A DNA stretch of 19,892 nucleotides from JBMZCV01 sp049613665 (GTDB lineage: Bacteria; Bacteroidota; Bacteroidia; Chitinophagales; UBA2359): NCBI GenBank assembly GCA_049613665.1, contig JBMZCV010000090.1, forward strand, positions 1 through 19,892. Reading direction: 5' to 3'. The position numbers and the translations under genes were made by a program. Every line of letters starts with the position of its first letter. The stretch's first letter is position 1. The notes beneath the pieces are model-generated. The model saw only the letters and a program-made list of their open reading frames with translations. It searched no databases and was not told the DNA's origin. Below, in pieces: positions 1 through 6,692 of the stretch.

Positions 1-54
1 CTGGTGATAACACACAGCAACGGCGATAGCTGTCGTTTTTTTGGAATAAAATAA
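1..54 (+). other. Possible 3' end of an upstream gene (unresolved)
   Basis: The first bases are less AT-rich than the following spacer and could be the tail of a gene that begins outside the window. Frame 1 stays open for 17 codons and stops at 52-54; frame 3 stays open for 8 codons and stops at 27-29. Both are too short to choose between. The stretch is followed by AT-rich spacer and a strong hairpin at 122-162 that could end its transcript. Confidence 0.25.
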
Positions 55-121
55 CATATAATAAAAAAGCTAAAATGTCAATTACTTATATTATAGTGTA
101 TTTAGTTTCTAATATAAAAAG

Positions 122-162
122 AAAATCCATATTTCGTATTTTAGTAGCGAAATATGGATTTT
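122..162. terminator. Intrinsic bidirectional terminator hairpin
   Basis: A perfect 15-bp inverted repeat (AAAATCCATATTTCG at 122-136 against its complement at 148-162) with an 11-nt loop. It carries A residues on its left side and a T run on its right side, the usual form of a bidirectional Rho-independent terminator. It probably ends the transcript arriving from the left of the window. Confidence 0.8.
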
Positions 163-248
163 TTCATTTTATCAAAAAAAATATTATTAACAATTCTTTG
201 TAAACACCAAGAAATAAGTTAACTTTTTGTTTTTCTAAACTTTGTATT

Positions 249-998
249 ATGAAACGGCAACACTTATTTTTTTTACTTTTATGTTCTATGTTTATTTCCT
301 GTCATTCATTGAAAATGGCAGAGCAAAACCCAAATAAACAAGCTATATTGTATGAGCAAGCCATTGTCAATTCGATGTCGCCTTCGAGTCAAAAAATCTC
401 TGACAATCTTGTTGTGATAGATAAAAACAACAAAAATTTGATATGGAAAAATATTGATGGCGAAGACTATATTTTGACTGTTACTTGGAAACAAAATGTA
501 TCTTATTATGAAGCCTATCTCGATTCGGCACACTACAACACAGGCAATTATCCGATTTGGATAACAACAGCTCCAGAACTACACCGAAAAATGAATGAAA
601 AACCTTATAAAGATGTTGAGTTGCGATTAAAACAACTTTTGGGCTTACCGCCTAACTCGGTATATAGCTATTTTGTAGAGTTTTGGGTTCGTCCAGCCGA
701 TTTGTTTCGCCCTTGCCCTGACAATGAAATAAATGATGCGACTTGCGATTTGCATTTTCCTCCTAAAACAGATTCAACACACATTTCTTGGATAAACGAC
801 AATCGAATAAGTAGATATTATCAAGAAGACTTGTTTAGCAAATATCCTTGGACACAGTTAGGCTACACTTATGATTGGTATTCGAGAGCCAAAAAGCAAA
901 AGCATGTTGGTTTAAGTGAGTTTGTGATAAGAGCCGATAAAAATATTGTTGTGAATGCTATTTACACAACAGAAGAATACTTGAAATCTAAGAAATAA
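249..998 (+). CDS. Putative exported lipoprotein of unknown function
   Basis: This 249-residue protein is not a family I recognise. Its N-terminus has two basic residues, a hydrophobic stretch (residues 5-17) and FISC-H, a plausible signal peptidase II lipobox with Cys18 as the lipidation site, so it is probably anchored in the envelope. The mature part is rich in Tyr, Trp and Asn. Two cysteines lie in the segment PCPDNEINDATC, near residues 156-166, and could pair. No catalytic motif is visible. It stands alone, downstream of a terminator and convergent with the minus-strand T9SS gene at 1071-2780. A TTTG box at 241-244 lies only 4 nt before the ATG, so the mRNA may have little or no leader. 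Coding status is well supported; the function is unknown. Confidence 0.8.
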   Translation: MKRQHLFFLLLCSMFISCHSLKMAEQNPNKQAILYEQAIVNSMSPSSQKISDNLVVIDKNNKNLIWKNIDGEDYILTVTWKQNVSYYEAYLDSAHYNTGNYPIWITTAPELHRKMNEKPYKDVELRLKQLLGLPPNSVYSYFVEFWVRPADLFRPCPDNEINDATCDLHFPPKTDSTHISWINDNRISRYYQEDLFSKYPWTQLGYTYDWYSRAKKQKHVGLSEFVIRADKNIVVNAIYTTEEYLKSKK

Positions 999-1070
999 TA
1001 AAAAGCCGTATTTTTCGTCTGCTCGTCGTTCAACATTGTTTCAAATTTTAGCAATAACAACTTCTTATTT

Positions 1071-2780
1071 TTATCTATTTATCACAAATCGCTTCACAAT
1101 CATTGCTTTTTCATTTTCAAACTGCAAAAAATAACTACCAATAGGCAATACCGAAATATTGATTTCAGTAGAAAAATCTTGCACTAGTACTTTTTCGCCC
1201 AACACATTAAAAATACTCATTCTTACTTTGTCACTGCGAGGCACGAAGCAGTCCAGAAAAACATTGGTTTCTATCTGCAAAAAATCAGAGGCTGGATTTG
1301 GAAATAAATGAATTTGATTGGCTAACAACTTATTATTTTCTGAAATGCCTACGCCATCGACTAAAACATCTTGCGTATAAATACTTGTATCGTTGCAGAC
1401 GACAGCGGTAAGGGTAACAGTATAATGTCCGTTTACGACATATTCATGACTAGGCGAAACTTCATTGCTGGTCGTTTCATCGCCGAAATGCCAAAGGAAA
1501 TGACCGCCATCTATGCTATCTGGATAAACGTATTGACTTTCGTTGATGAAATCTGCAATACCTCCTGCGGCTTCATAATCGAAAGCTGCTTGTGGCTCTG
1601 TGAGTAAGCCCATACAGTTGGTTTTGACGACATATAAATCTGCACCATTCGTATTACTTTCTGTACGGCCAGAAATAATAAAACCACCATCTAAAGCTTC
1701 TATAATGTCATAGCCATAATCATCGCCATCGCCATTGAACTGCCGTCTCCACATTAAGTTGAAATCTTTGTCTAGTTTCACGATTTGCATCGCAAGATCA
1801 AAACCGCCATTATCTGGTGGAGCAGAACCTAAAAATACTAAACTACTATCCGATAATTCGATTACTCCTTCATAAAAAGAATAATTGTAATAGTTATTAG
1901 CGATTTGAACAATTTCACCTAGAGAATCTAGTTCTAATACAAGAGGAGATTCTCCACCATTTAAGCTTCTATTTCCATGAATAATAAAACCTCCATCTTT
2001 TTTAAGTTTAAATTTTCCTACTGATTCTTGTAAATTAAAATCATAAGTTTTTTCCCAAATGGTATCACCTAATTCATCTATCTTGAGCAAAATAATATCT
2101 CCTTGAGTACCTGTGAAAATTAAATTTTTTCCACCTAAAACATAATATCCAGAGCCATCAGTAGCAGGAATAATATCTTTAAAATAGGCACGGCCAGGGT
2201 AGTTGTAATAGATGCTATCCCATACTTGCACTCCTTCTTCATTGAGTTTGATGAGGTAAGGGTGTATGTTACCAGAGCCATTACCTGTCAATATTTCGCC
2301 TGCTAAAAAATAGCCATTGTCGGAGGTGCGACAGCAAGTGTAAGCTCCATTGCTTGAACTTATAGGCCCTAATGTATCTGATTTTAAAAATTCACCTTGC
2401 TCATTTACCATGACATAATAGGTGCGAGCATTACTGATATTATCAGGCATATCCAATCCACCACCTAAGAAAAAACCATATTCTGTTTTTATCATGTTTT
2501 TAGGAGACGTAATATAATCTATTGTAATATACTCATTAGGTGTTAATATTTGTTCACCATATTGGTTTATTACACTTGTATAGCAATACCAAGTATTGAG
2601 TTCTATGTTGTTTAAAGACCCAGAAATGATATAATTTCCATTATTTGTAGGAAGAATATCATAGCCATTATGCACAAATTGCCACGCATATTGCTTTTCA
2701 AAATATTTTTCTTGAGCCTTGAGCTTGTTGTTTTTTATAAAAAAGAGAGAGATTATTAGTATCAAAAGTATATTTTTCAT
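1071..2780 (-). CDS. T9SS type A sorting-domain protein with PKD domain and propeller-like repeats
   Basis: This 569-residue protein is exported. A signal peptide (residues 1-22, ending KAQ-E) is followed by a long region with recurring D-G-G-[FY]-x-[IL]-x-G motifs, such as DNGYFLAG and DGGFIISG, spaced like blades of a beta-propeller (about 25-390). Next come a PKD-like domain (about 395-475, with HFLWHFGDETTS and HEYVVNGHYTVTLT) and a C-terminal type A sorting domain (about 490-569, with HLFPNPASDFLQIE, IFNVLGEKV and GSYFLQF). That ending is the recognised signal for outer-membrane passage by the Por/type IX system and attachment to the cell surface or release. The sorting domain is interrupted by ten extra residues (508-517, FLDCFVPRSD) encoded by an interspersed DNA repeat. 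The biological role is unknown; adhesion or surface binding is a guess. Confidence 0.93.
   Translation of the reverse strand: MKNILLILIISLFFIKNNKLKAQEKYFEKQYAWQFVHNGYDILPTNNGNYIISGSLNNIELNTWYCYTSVINQYGEQILTPNEYITIDYITSPKNMIKTEYGFFLGGGLDMPDNISNARTYYVMVNEQGEFLKSDTLGPISSSNGAYTCCRTSDNGYFLAGEILTGNGSGNIHPYLIKLNEEGVQVWDSIYYNYPGRAYFKDIIPATDGSGYYVLGGKNLIFTGTQGDIILLKIDELGDTIWEKTYDFNLQESVGKFKLKKDGGFIIHGNRSLNGGESPLVLELDSLGEIVQIANNYYNYSFYEGVIELSDSSLVFLGSAPPDNGGFDLAMQIVKLDKDFNLMWRRQFNGDGDDYGYDIIEALDGGFIISGRTESNTNGADLYVVKTNCMGLLTEPQAAFDYEAAGGIADFINESQYVYPDSIDGGHFLWHFGDETTSNEVSPSHEYVVNGHYTVTLTAVVCNDTSIYTQDVLVDGVGISENNKLLANQIHLFPNPASDFLQIETNVFLDCFVPRSDKVRMSIFNVLGEKVLVQDFSTEINISVLPIGSYFLQFENEKAMIVKRFVINR
1230..1259. 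repeat. GC-rich interspersed repeat inserted in frame in a coding sequence
   Basis: A 30-bp block with core GTCACTGCGAGGCACGAAGC sits inside the T9SS gene. It is markedly more GC-rich than its surroundings and adds exactly ten codons (FLDCFVPRSD). It falls between ETNV and KVRMSIFN, where sorting domains normally run straight through. A related copy lies in the spacer at 3166-3190. From memory, sequences of this kind (GTCATTGCGAGG...GAAGCAATC) are scattered in many bacterial genomes; I cannot verify that here. Confidence 0.7.
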
Positions 2781-2827
2781 GATTTTAAAGTTTTTTATGA
2801 GGAAATTAAATGATGTGTGTTTTTTAG

Positions 2828-2870
2828 AAAAGGCAGTATTCTATTTTTAAAATAAAGAATACTGCCTTTT
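2828..2870. terminator. Terminator-like hairpin upstream of the T9SS gene
   Basis: A perfect 15-bp stem (AAAAGGCAGTATTCT at 2828-2842 against 2856-2870) with a 13-nt loop, A-rich on the left and T-rich on the right, so it could act in either direction. It lies about 47 bp upstream of the start of the minus-strand T9SS gene. It may therefore insulate that gene from upstream transcription, or, if inside its leader, act as an attenuator. Confidence 0.7.
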
Positions 2871-3107
2871 TGTTTACAATACTTCGGGTATTAAAATAAT
2901 TTTTCCCAAATTGTTATATCGGCATTTTCTCCCGACTTGCGTTAAAACACAAGGCTATTCATAGAAAAGTAGTCAATAACATTCAATAGCTCTGTAATTT
3001 ATTGCAAGGTGGTAAGTATTTAAATTTACAAAAAATAACAATAAGTTACAACTGTAAAAATAAGCAGAAGGTCTGTCGTTTAACTACTTTTTGTCGGCTT
3101 CGGCATA

Positions 3108-3190
3108 GGAGATAACTTCGCAAGCTCGTTATGACAAAAAAATGTTAATTTTCTCTTTTTCAAATGCTTCATGCCTCGAAGTGACAATTT
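3108..3190. repeat. Degenerate interspersed GC-rich repeat copies
   Basis: Two adjacent segments resemble the repeat embedded at 1230-1259. GCTTCATGCCTCGAAGTGAC (3166-3185) matches the complement of that copy with two mismatches over 20 bases and continues into AA as it does. GGAGATAACTTCGCAAGCTC (3108-3127), followed by GTTATGACA, has the layout of a more diverged member. Their higher GC against the spacer supports a shared mobile or repeat origin. Confidence 0.5.
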
Positions 3191-3212
3191 ATAGCTATTT
3201 GAGTAGAAACAT

Positions 3213-3252
3213 AAAAGGTCGTATTTCGCTATTACACGAAATACGACCTTTT
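3213..3252. terminator. Intrinsic terminator after the membrane-protein gene
   Basis: A perfect 16-bp stem (AAAAGGTCGTATTTCG at 3213-3228 against 3237-3252) with an 8-nt loop, 17 bp past the stop codon of the minus-strand gene at 3269. The flanking T runs on both strands make it a strong bidirectional terminator. Confidence 0.87.
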
Positions 3253-3268
3253 TATCTGTGAAAGATTA

Positions 3269-4090
3269 TTATTTTCTAACTATCAAATTTTTGTCCAACT
3301 GCGGAGCATTGACAAGGTACATACTCATCCAAACGGCAAGGCTAAAATAGAGCGACATCCAAACCATTTCGTATTGCCAATCGGCATAAGCACGAGTAAG
3401 ATGCCATGTTGTTGCGACTTCGTGTAAGCCAGCCCAAACACTAAGATATTCTTTTCCTGCGGCTTCGGCGGCCAACCAATTTGTCACATAAGCAGGCACA
3501 TCTACCAAAATCATGTAAAAAATATAGCCAATTCCTAGAAAAATGCCTGTTGTGATGAAATTTCGTTGGGCTTTTTCGTAATATGGCCTCGCCAAATACA
3601 AGCCATACACCGCAATTGCGGCAGCTACTGCCCACAGCGACTCTTCAATAGCTGTTCCAATATAGTTAGTCGTCGTGCAGGCATACCACGAAAAAAGCTC
3701 GGCAATGACTATCAAAGGGAGCGGTATTTTTGCTAACAACTGAATGGTTTTATTGCCTGTATTTTTGCCTGCTTCATACAATAAAAAACACCATTGAGCC
3801 ACAAAACTAAGTTCGGCAATAGTAGCGACAGAACGCCCAATAGCAATAGCCGAAATCCACATATCGACCAAAACAATACGCCGAATATCGCCTCTTGGCA
3901 AGATGGAGCGAAAGCCACAACCCAACGTGTATAAACTCGCTAAATAAAATTGTGATTTGCGAGAAAACTGCATATCACTACTCATTGTTGGTATCTTTTT
4001 TTTGAGCAGCCTATACGAAAAAAATAAAAGACACGCATTCAAAAATGCAATGAAACACAAGATACCCCACCAAAGCATAACAGCGTCCAT
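3269..4090 (-). CDS. Conserved-looking multi-pass membrane protein of unknown function
   Basis: This 273-residue protein is strongly hydrophobic, with about six or seven membrane segments (roughly 5-27, 74-105, 122-142, 147-167, 180-200 and 243-262). Between the first two segments is a polar stretch (CGFRSILPRGDIRRIVLVD), followed by SAIAIGRSVATIAELSF. The charged, motif-like RS-LPR-D and GRS-AT-AE pattern suggests a conserved functional family rather than a passive membrane protein, but I cannot name it. It has no signal peptide cleavage site and no catalytic motif I recognise. It lies 75 bp downstream of ywbE on the same strand, so the two may be co-transcribed, and it ends at a strong terminator. 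The ATG start fits the first membrane helix well. Confidence 0.85.
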   Translation of the reverse strand: MDAVMLWWGILCFIAFLNACLLFFSYRLLKKKIPTMSSDMQFSRKSQFYLASLYTLGCGFRSILPRGDIRRIVLVDMWISAIAIGRSVATIAELSFVAQWCFLLYEAGKNTGNKTIQLLAKIPLPLIVIAELFSWYACTTTNYIGTAIEESLWAVAAAIAVYGLYLARPYYEKAQRNFITTGIFLGIGYIFYMILVDVPAYVTNWLAAEAAGKEYLSVWAGLHEVATTWHLTRAYADWQYEMVWMSLYFSLAVWMSMYLVNAPQLDKNLIVRK

Positions 4091-4165
4091 AGTTTTTAAT
4101 TTTTAATTTTTAGTGTGTATTTTTTGTTTTTTGCACAACACAAAAATGAACAGTTACCAAAAAAA

Positions 4166-4366
4166 TTATTCGTCATCTAAAATATTTTTGACACGTCCCA
4201 CAATACCACATGCAAGTTTTACCTTTATACCATGTGGATGGTTTTGCGAATTAGTCAAAATTCGTCTTACAATACCTTCTGTCGTATTTCCTGTTCGTTG
4301 GTCGTTTTTCTGCACCACTTCTACGAGTTGGCCTACTCGAATATTTTTTCTATTTCTTGCGTCCAC
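4166..4366 (-). CDS. ywbE: YwbE family protein (DUF2196)
   Basis: The protein reads VDARNRKNIRVGQLVEVVQK and continues through QRTGNTTEGIVRRILTNS and HPHGIKVKL to GRVKNIL. This is the full hallmark of the small, widespread YwbE family, whose function is unknown; the fold is likely a compact beta-barrel. An in-frame ATG lies at 4423 and would add 19 residues, but the family normally begins just before the x-x-x-NRK segment and is about 65 residues long. I therefore place the start at the GTG at 4364-4366, giving 66 residues. It may form a short operon with the membrane-protein gene 75 bp downstream and is divergent from the glycosyltransferase gene. Confidence 0.85.
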   Translation of the reverse strand: MDARNRKNIRVGQLVEVVQKNDQRTGNTTEGIVRRILTNSQNHPHGIKVKLACGIVGRVKNILDDE

Positions 4367-4438
4367 TTTATTTTTTTTATAGTATATTTTAAGTAGTCGT
4401 TCAGAAGTTTTTGGGCATTTCAAAACAAGATAACACCT

Positions 4439-4498
4439 TGATTTTCAATGCGTTAGCCACTAAACGAATGCTTTATTAAATAGTACTTGGTACTTAAT
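4439..4498. repeat. Interspersed element, copy B (inverse of 12981-13039)
   Basis: This ~60-bp block matches the complement of 12981-13039. The 19 bases TGATTTTCAATGCGTTAGC are identical, the middle is diverged, and the last 19 (AAATAGTACTTGGTACTTA) match at 17 positions. Overall identity by hand is about 80%. It contains the palindrome AGTAC-TTG-GTACT at 4482-4494. It lies in the divergent spacer between ywbE and the glycosyltransferase gene, about 165 bp upstream of the latter. Confidence 0.65.
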
Positions 4499-4625
4499 TT
4501 TTTTTCGATAAAAAGCACCATATCAAAAAAAATGCTTTTATATTTTCGCAAATGTATTCTTTTTTTTGATTTTCTGCTAAAATATGGACAATTCTCTATG
4601 TTTTTTTCTTTTTTTTTCTTACAAA

Positions 4626-4657
4626 TTTGCTTTCATAACAAAATAAATATACTTTTG
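4626..4657 (+). promoter_or_regulatory. Bacteroidota-type promoter of the glycosyltransferase gene
   Basis: TTTG at 4626-4629 and TACTTTTG at 4650-4657 match the Bacteroidota -33 TTTG and -7 TAnnTTTG boxes, with a 20-bp gap. The downstream ATG at 4662 is only 4 nt after the -7 box, so transcription should start at or very near the initiation codon and the mRNA is probably leaderless. Confidence 0.7.
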
Positions 4658-4661
4658 TAAT

Positions 4662-5786
4662 ATGATTGCTTTCATCTTTCTTATCGTTTTTTTGGTTAGT
4701 TGGTGCATACAAATTGCATTTTATGTTGTATTTTTCAGAAAATTAGCATTTTTTAAAACAAAAAAAACACTTTTAACAAAATATAATTTAGGAATTTCAG
4801 TTATTATTTGTGCAAGAAATGAGTTTGAAAATTTATCTAACAATATAGATAAAATAGCAACTCAAGCTTACAAAAATTTTGAAATCATCGTTGTCAATGA
4901 TGCTTCCACAGACGACACTTCTATGCTTTTGGAGATGTATGCCAAAAAATATCATCATTTTCGTTTTATAAACATTAGCGAAGCACAAAAAACTCAAAAA
5001 GGCAAAAAGCAAGCCTTAGCACAAGGTATTGTGGCGGCTAAAAATGAAATTTTGGTTTTGACAGATGCCGATTGTTGGCCAGCTAGTAAGCAATGGTTGA
5101 GCCTTATGGCTAGGCATTTCGACAATGAACAAACAGATGTTGTGTTGGCTTATGGCCCTTATGAAACAACAAACTCATTTTTAAATAAATGTATACAATT
5201 TGAGACGCTTTATACTGCCCTACAATATTTATCTTTTGCTCTCATAGGTAGCCCTTATATGGGTGTTGGTCGAAATTTGGCATATCGTAAAAAAAAATTT
5301 GAGCAAACCAATGGTTTTTCAAAAAATAAGCATATTATTTCTGGTGACGACGATTTGTTTATCAATCAAATTGCAGATAAACACAACACTGTCATTGAAA
5401 TAAATACGAAAAGTTTTTGTTATTCGTCAGCAGCAAACAGTTGGAAAACATGGTATCAACAAAAAAGTAGGCACCTTAGCACAGGTAAATATTATACTTT
5501 CAAGCATAAATTTTTATTAGCGATGCTTTCGGTTTCACATTTTTTGTTTTATGGTATGCTAATTGCAGTAAGTCTCTCTGATAGCGACTACTCAATAGTT
5601 GTATTTGCATATCTCGCTCGGTTTGTTATACAAGTTTATTTGTGGCGATTGATTTTGCAAAAATTACAGCCTTCGTTTTTTTTGTTGTGGATACCTATAC
5701 TCGACCTTTTATTTGTATTGTATTACTTCATTTTTATACCGTCTATATTTTTGACTAAACCGACTGAATGGAATCACCGAAATTAG
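4662..5786 (+). CDS. Family 2 glycosyltransferase, membrane-anchored
   Basis: This 374-residue enzyme probably transfers a sugar from a nucleotide-sugar donor at the inner membrane, in the style of processive or lipid-linked GT2 enzymes. An N-terminal membrane helix (3-25) is followed by the GT-A domain: ISVIICARNE (45-54), VVNDASTDDT (77-86), the metal-binding DAD at 135-137, SGDDD at 227-231 as the probable catalytic-base region, and QKSRH (267-271) in the position of the (Q/R)xxRW motif. Three or more C-terminal helices follow (about 283-305, 310-332, 340-364). Donor and acceptor cannot be read from the sequence; polysaccharide or glycolipid synthesis is likely. The gene has its own promoter, and its last 19 bases overlap the sigma-factor start, implying translational coupling. 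Confidence 0.93.
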   Translation: MIAFIFLIVFLVSWCIQIAFYVVFFRKLAFFKTKKTLLTKYNLGISVIICARNEFENLSNNIDKIATQAYKNFEIIVVNDASTDDTSMLLEMYAKKYHHFRFINISEAQKTQKGKKQALAQGIVAAKNEILVLTDADCWPASKQWLSLMARHFDNEQTDVVLAYGPYETTNSFLNKCIQFETLYTALQYLSFALIGSPYMGVGRNLAYRKKKFEQTNGFSKNKHIISGDDDLFINQIADKHNTVIEINTKSFCYSSAANSWKTWYQQKSRHLSTGKYYTFKHKFLLAMLSVSHFLFYGMLIAVSLSDSDYSIVVFAYLARFVIQVYLWRLILQKLQPSFFLLWIPILDLLFVLYYFIFIPSIFLTKPTEWNHRN

Positions 5787-6622
5787 TACATATTAGTGGC
5801 ATTTTACAAGATGCAAAGACAGAAGAATTTATTACCGATGCTAACATATATCTAAAATCTGATAGAACAAACAGCGTTTTTTCTAATGAGCAAGGGCGTT
5901 TCCAATTGATAACTCAATTTAGCGAAGCGAACAATCAACTTTTTATTACTTGTGCTGGTTATGAAAGGTATAAGATAAAGCTTACTGCTACCAGAGATTT
6001 CAATTTAAATGTTAAGCTAAAAAAACGGCAAGAAAAAAGCGATAGAGCTCAAAAAGATAGCGAACTCGTCACAGCAGCACTTGCTGGTAATCAACAGGCT
6101 TATGGCAAGTTGATGGGGCGGTATCGTGATTCTATCTTTTTTATGATTCAAAAAATGGTTAATAACCGAAATGATGCCGAAGATTTGACGATTGAGGCTT
6201 TTGGAAAAGCTTTTCAAAACCTATCGAAATATAGCATTGATTATGCTTTCAGTACATGGCTTTATCGAATTGCTATCAACAATTGTATAGATTTTATTCG
6301 CAAAAAACGCCTCGAAACATTTTCGTTAGATGCAGGCATCAAAGATGATGAAGGTGGTACGATGAAACAGGATATTCAAGCCAACACGCTAGACCCAGAG
6401 GAGTTATATATCAAAAATCAGCGTATTTTGTTGATGCGTGGTGTAATAGAACGCTTAAATCCAAAATATCGTCGCCTCATTGAGTTGCGTTATTTAAAAG
6501 AATATACTTACAGCGAAATTGCTAAAGAAATAGATATTCCATTAGGAACAGTAAAAGCTCAACTATTTCGAGCAAAGGAGTTGCTGTCTAATATTTTGAA
6601 AGGAGAAAGTACGAAATATTAA
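5768..6622 (+). CDS. ECF-type sigma factor with N-terminal carboxypeptidase-regulatory-like domain
   Basis: This 284-residue protein joins two parts. Residues about 7-85 (ISGILQDAKTEEFITDANIY, SNEQGRFQL, AGYERYKIKL, LNVKL) follow the CarboxypepD_reg-like beta-sandwich pattern, usually found in exported proteins such as the N-terminus of SusC/TonB receptors. A charged linker (85-98) leads to sigma-70 region 2 (about 103-180, with NDAEDLTIEAFGKAF and FSTWLYRIAINNCIDFIRKK) and region 4 (about 220-275, with RLIELRYLKEYTYSEIAKEI and GTVKAQLFRAKELL). The sigma half resembles a common Cytophagales ECF factor. There is no signal peptide and no usable Met between residues 1 and about 116, so the regulatory-like domain appears to be made in the cytoplasm as part of the sigma factor. 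No anti-sigma gene is adjacent. It overlaps the GT2 gene by 19 bp. Confidence 0.9.
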   Translation: MESPKLVHISGILQDAKTEEFITDANIYLKSDRTNSVFSNEQGRFQLITQFSEANNQLFITCAGYERYKIKLTATRDFNLNVKLKKRQEKSDRAQKDSELVTAALAGNQQAYGKLMGRYRDSIFFMIQKMVNNRNDAEDLTIEAFGKAFQNLSKYSIDYAFSTWLYRIAINNCIDFIRKKRLETFSLDAGIKDDEGGTMKQDIQANTLDPEELYIKNQRILLMRGVIERLNPKYRRLIELRYLKEYTYSEIAKEIDIPLGTVKAQLFRAKELLSNILKGESTKY

Positions 6623-6631
6623 ATTTATCGC

Positions 6632-6692
6632 AAATGATTTTTTAGTTTGTAAAGCATTGATTAGCAATATTTTACAAATTAAAAAATCATTT
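6632..6692. terminator. Shared terminator of convergent genes
   Basis: A 22-bp stem with a single G-T wobble joins 6632-6653 to 6671-6692 across a 17-nt loop. It fills the gap between the stop codons of the sigma-factor gene (+) and the hybrid kinase gene (-), its right arm ending next to the kinase stop. It probably ends transcription from both sides. Confidence 0.8.

Larger units (their letters stand above)
2781..3268. other. Intergenic spacer with hairpins and degenerate repeats
   Basis: This 488-bp spacer separates the T9SS gene from the membrane-protein gene upstream of it. It holds two terminator-like hairpins (2828-2870 and 3213-3252), degenerate copies of the GC-rich repeat (3108-3135 and 3166-3190), and a short hairpin at 2937-2954 (CTTGCG/CACAAG arms). 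The patches of GC-richer sequence inside AT-rich spacer look like decayed repeat insertions. I see no convincing ORF, RNA gene or clear promoter. Confidence 0.6.

Noticed and set aside
1..54. Definite partial CDS at the left edge
   Set aside because: Two frames are open and too short to decide; recorded only as a low-confidence possibility.
4367..4423. N-terminal extension of YwbE to an ATG
   Set aside because: The extra 19 residues are Lys/Tyr-rich, unlike the family, which begins at the GTG-encoded VDARNRK position.
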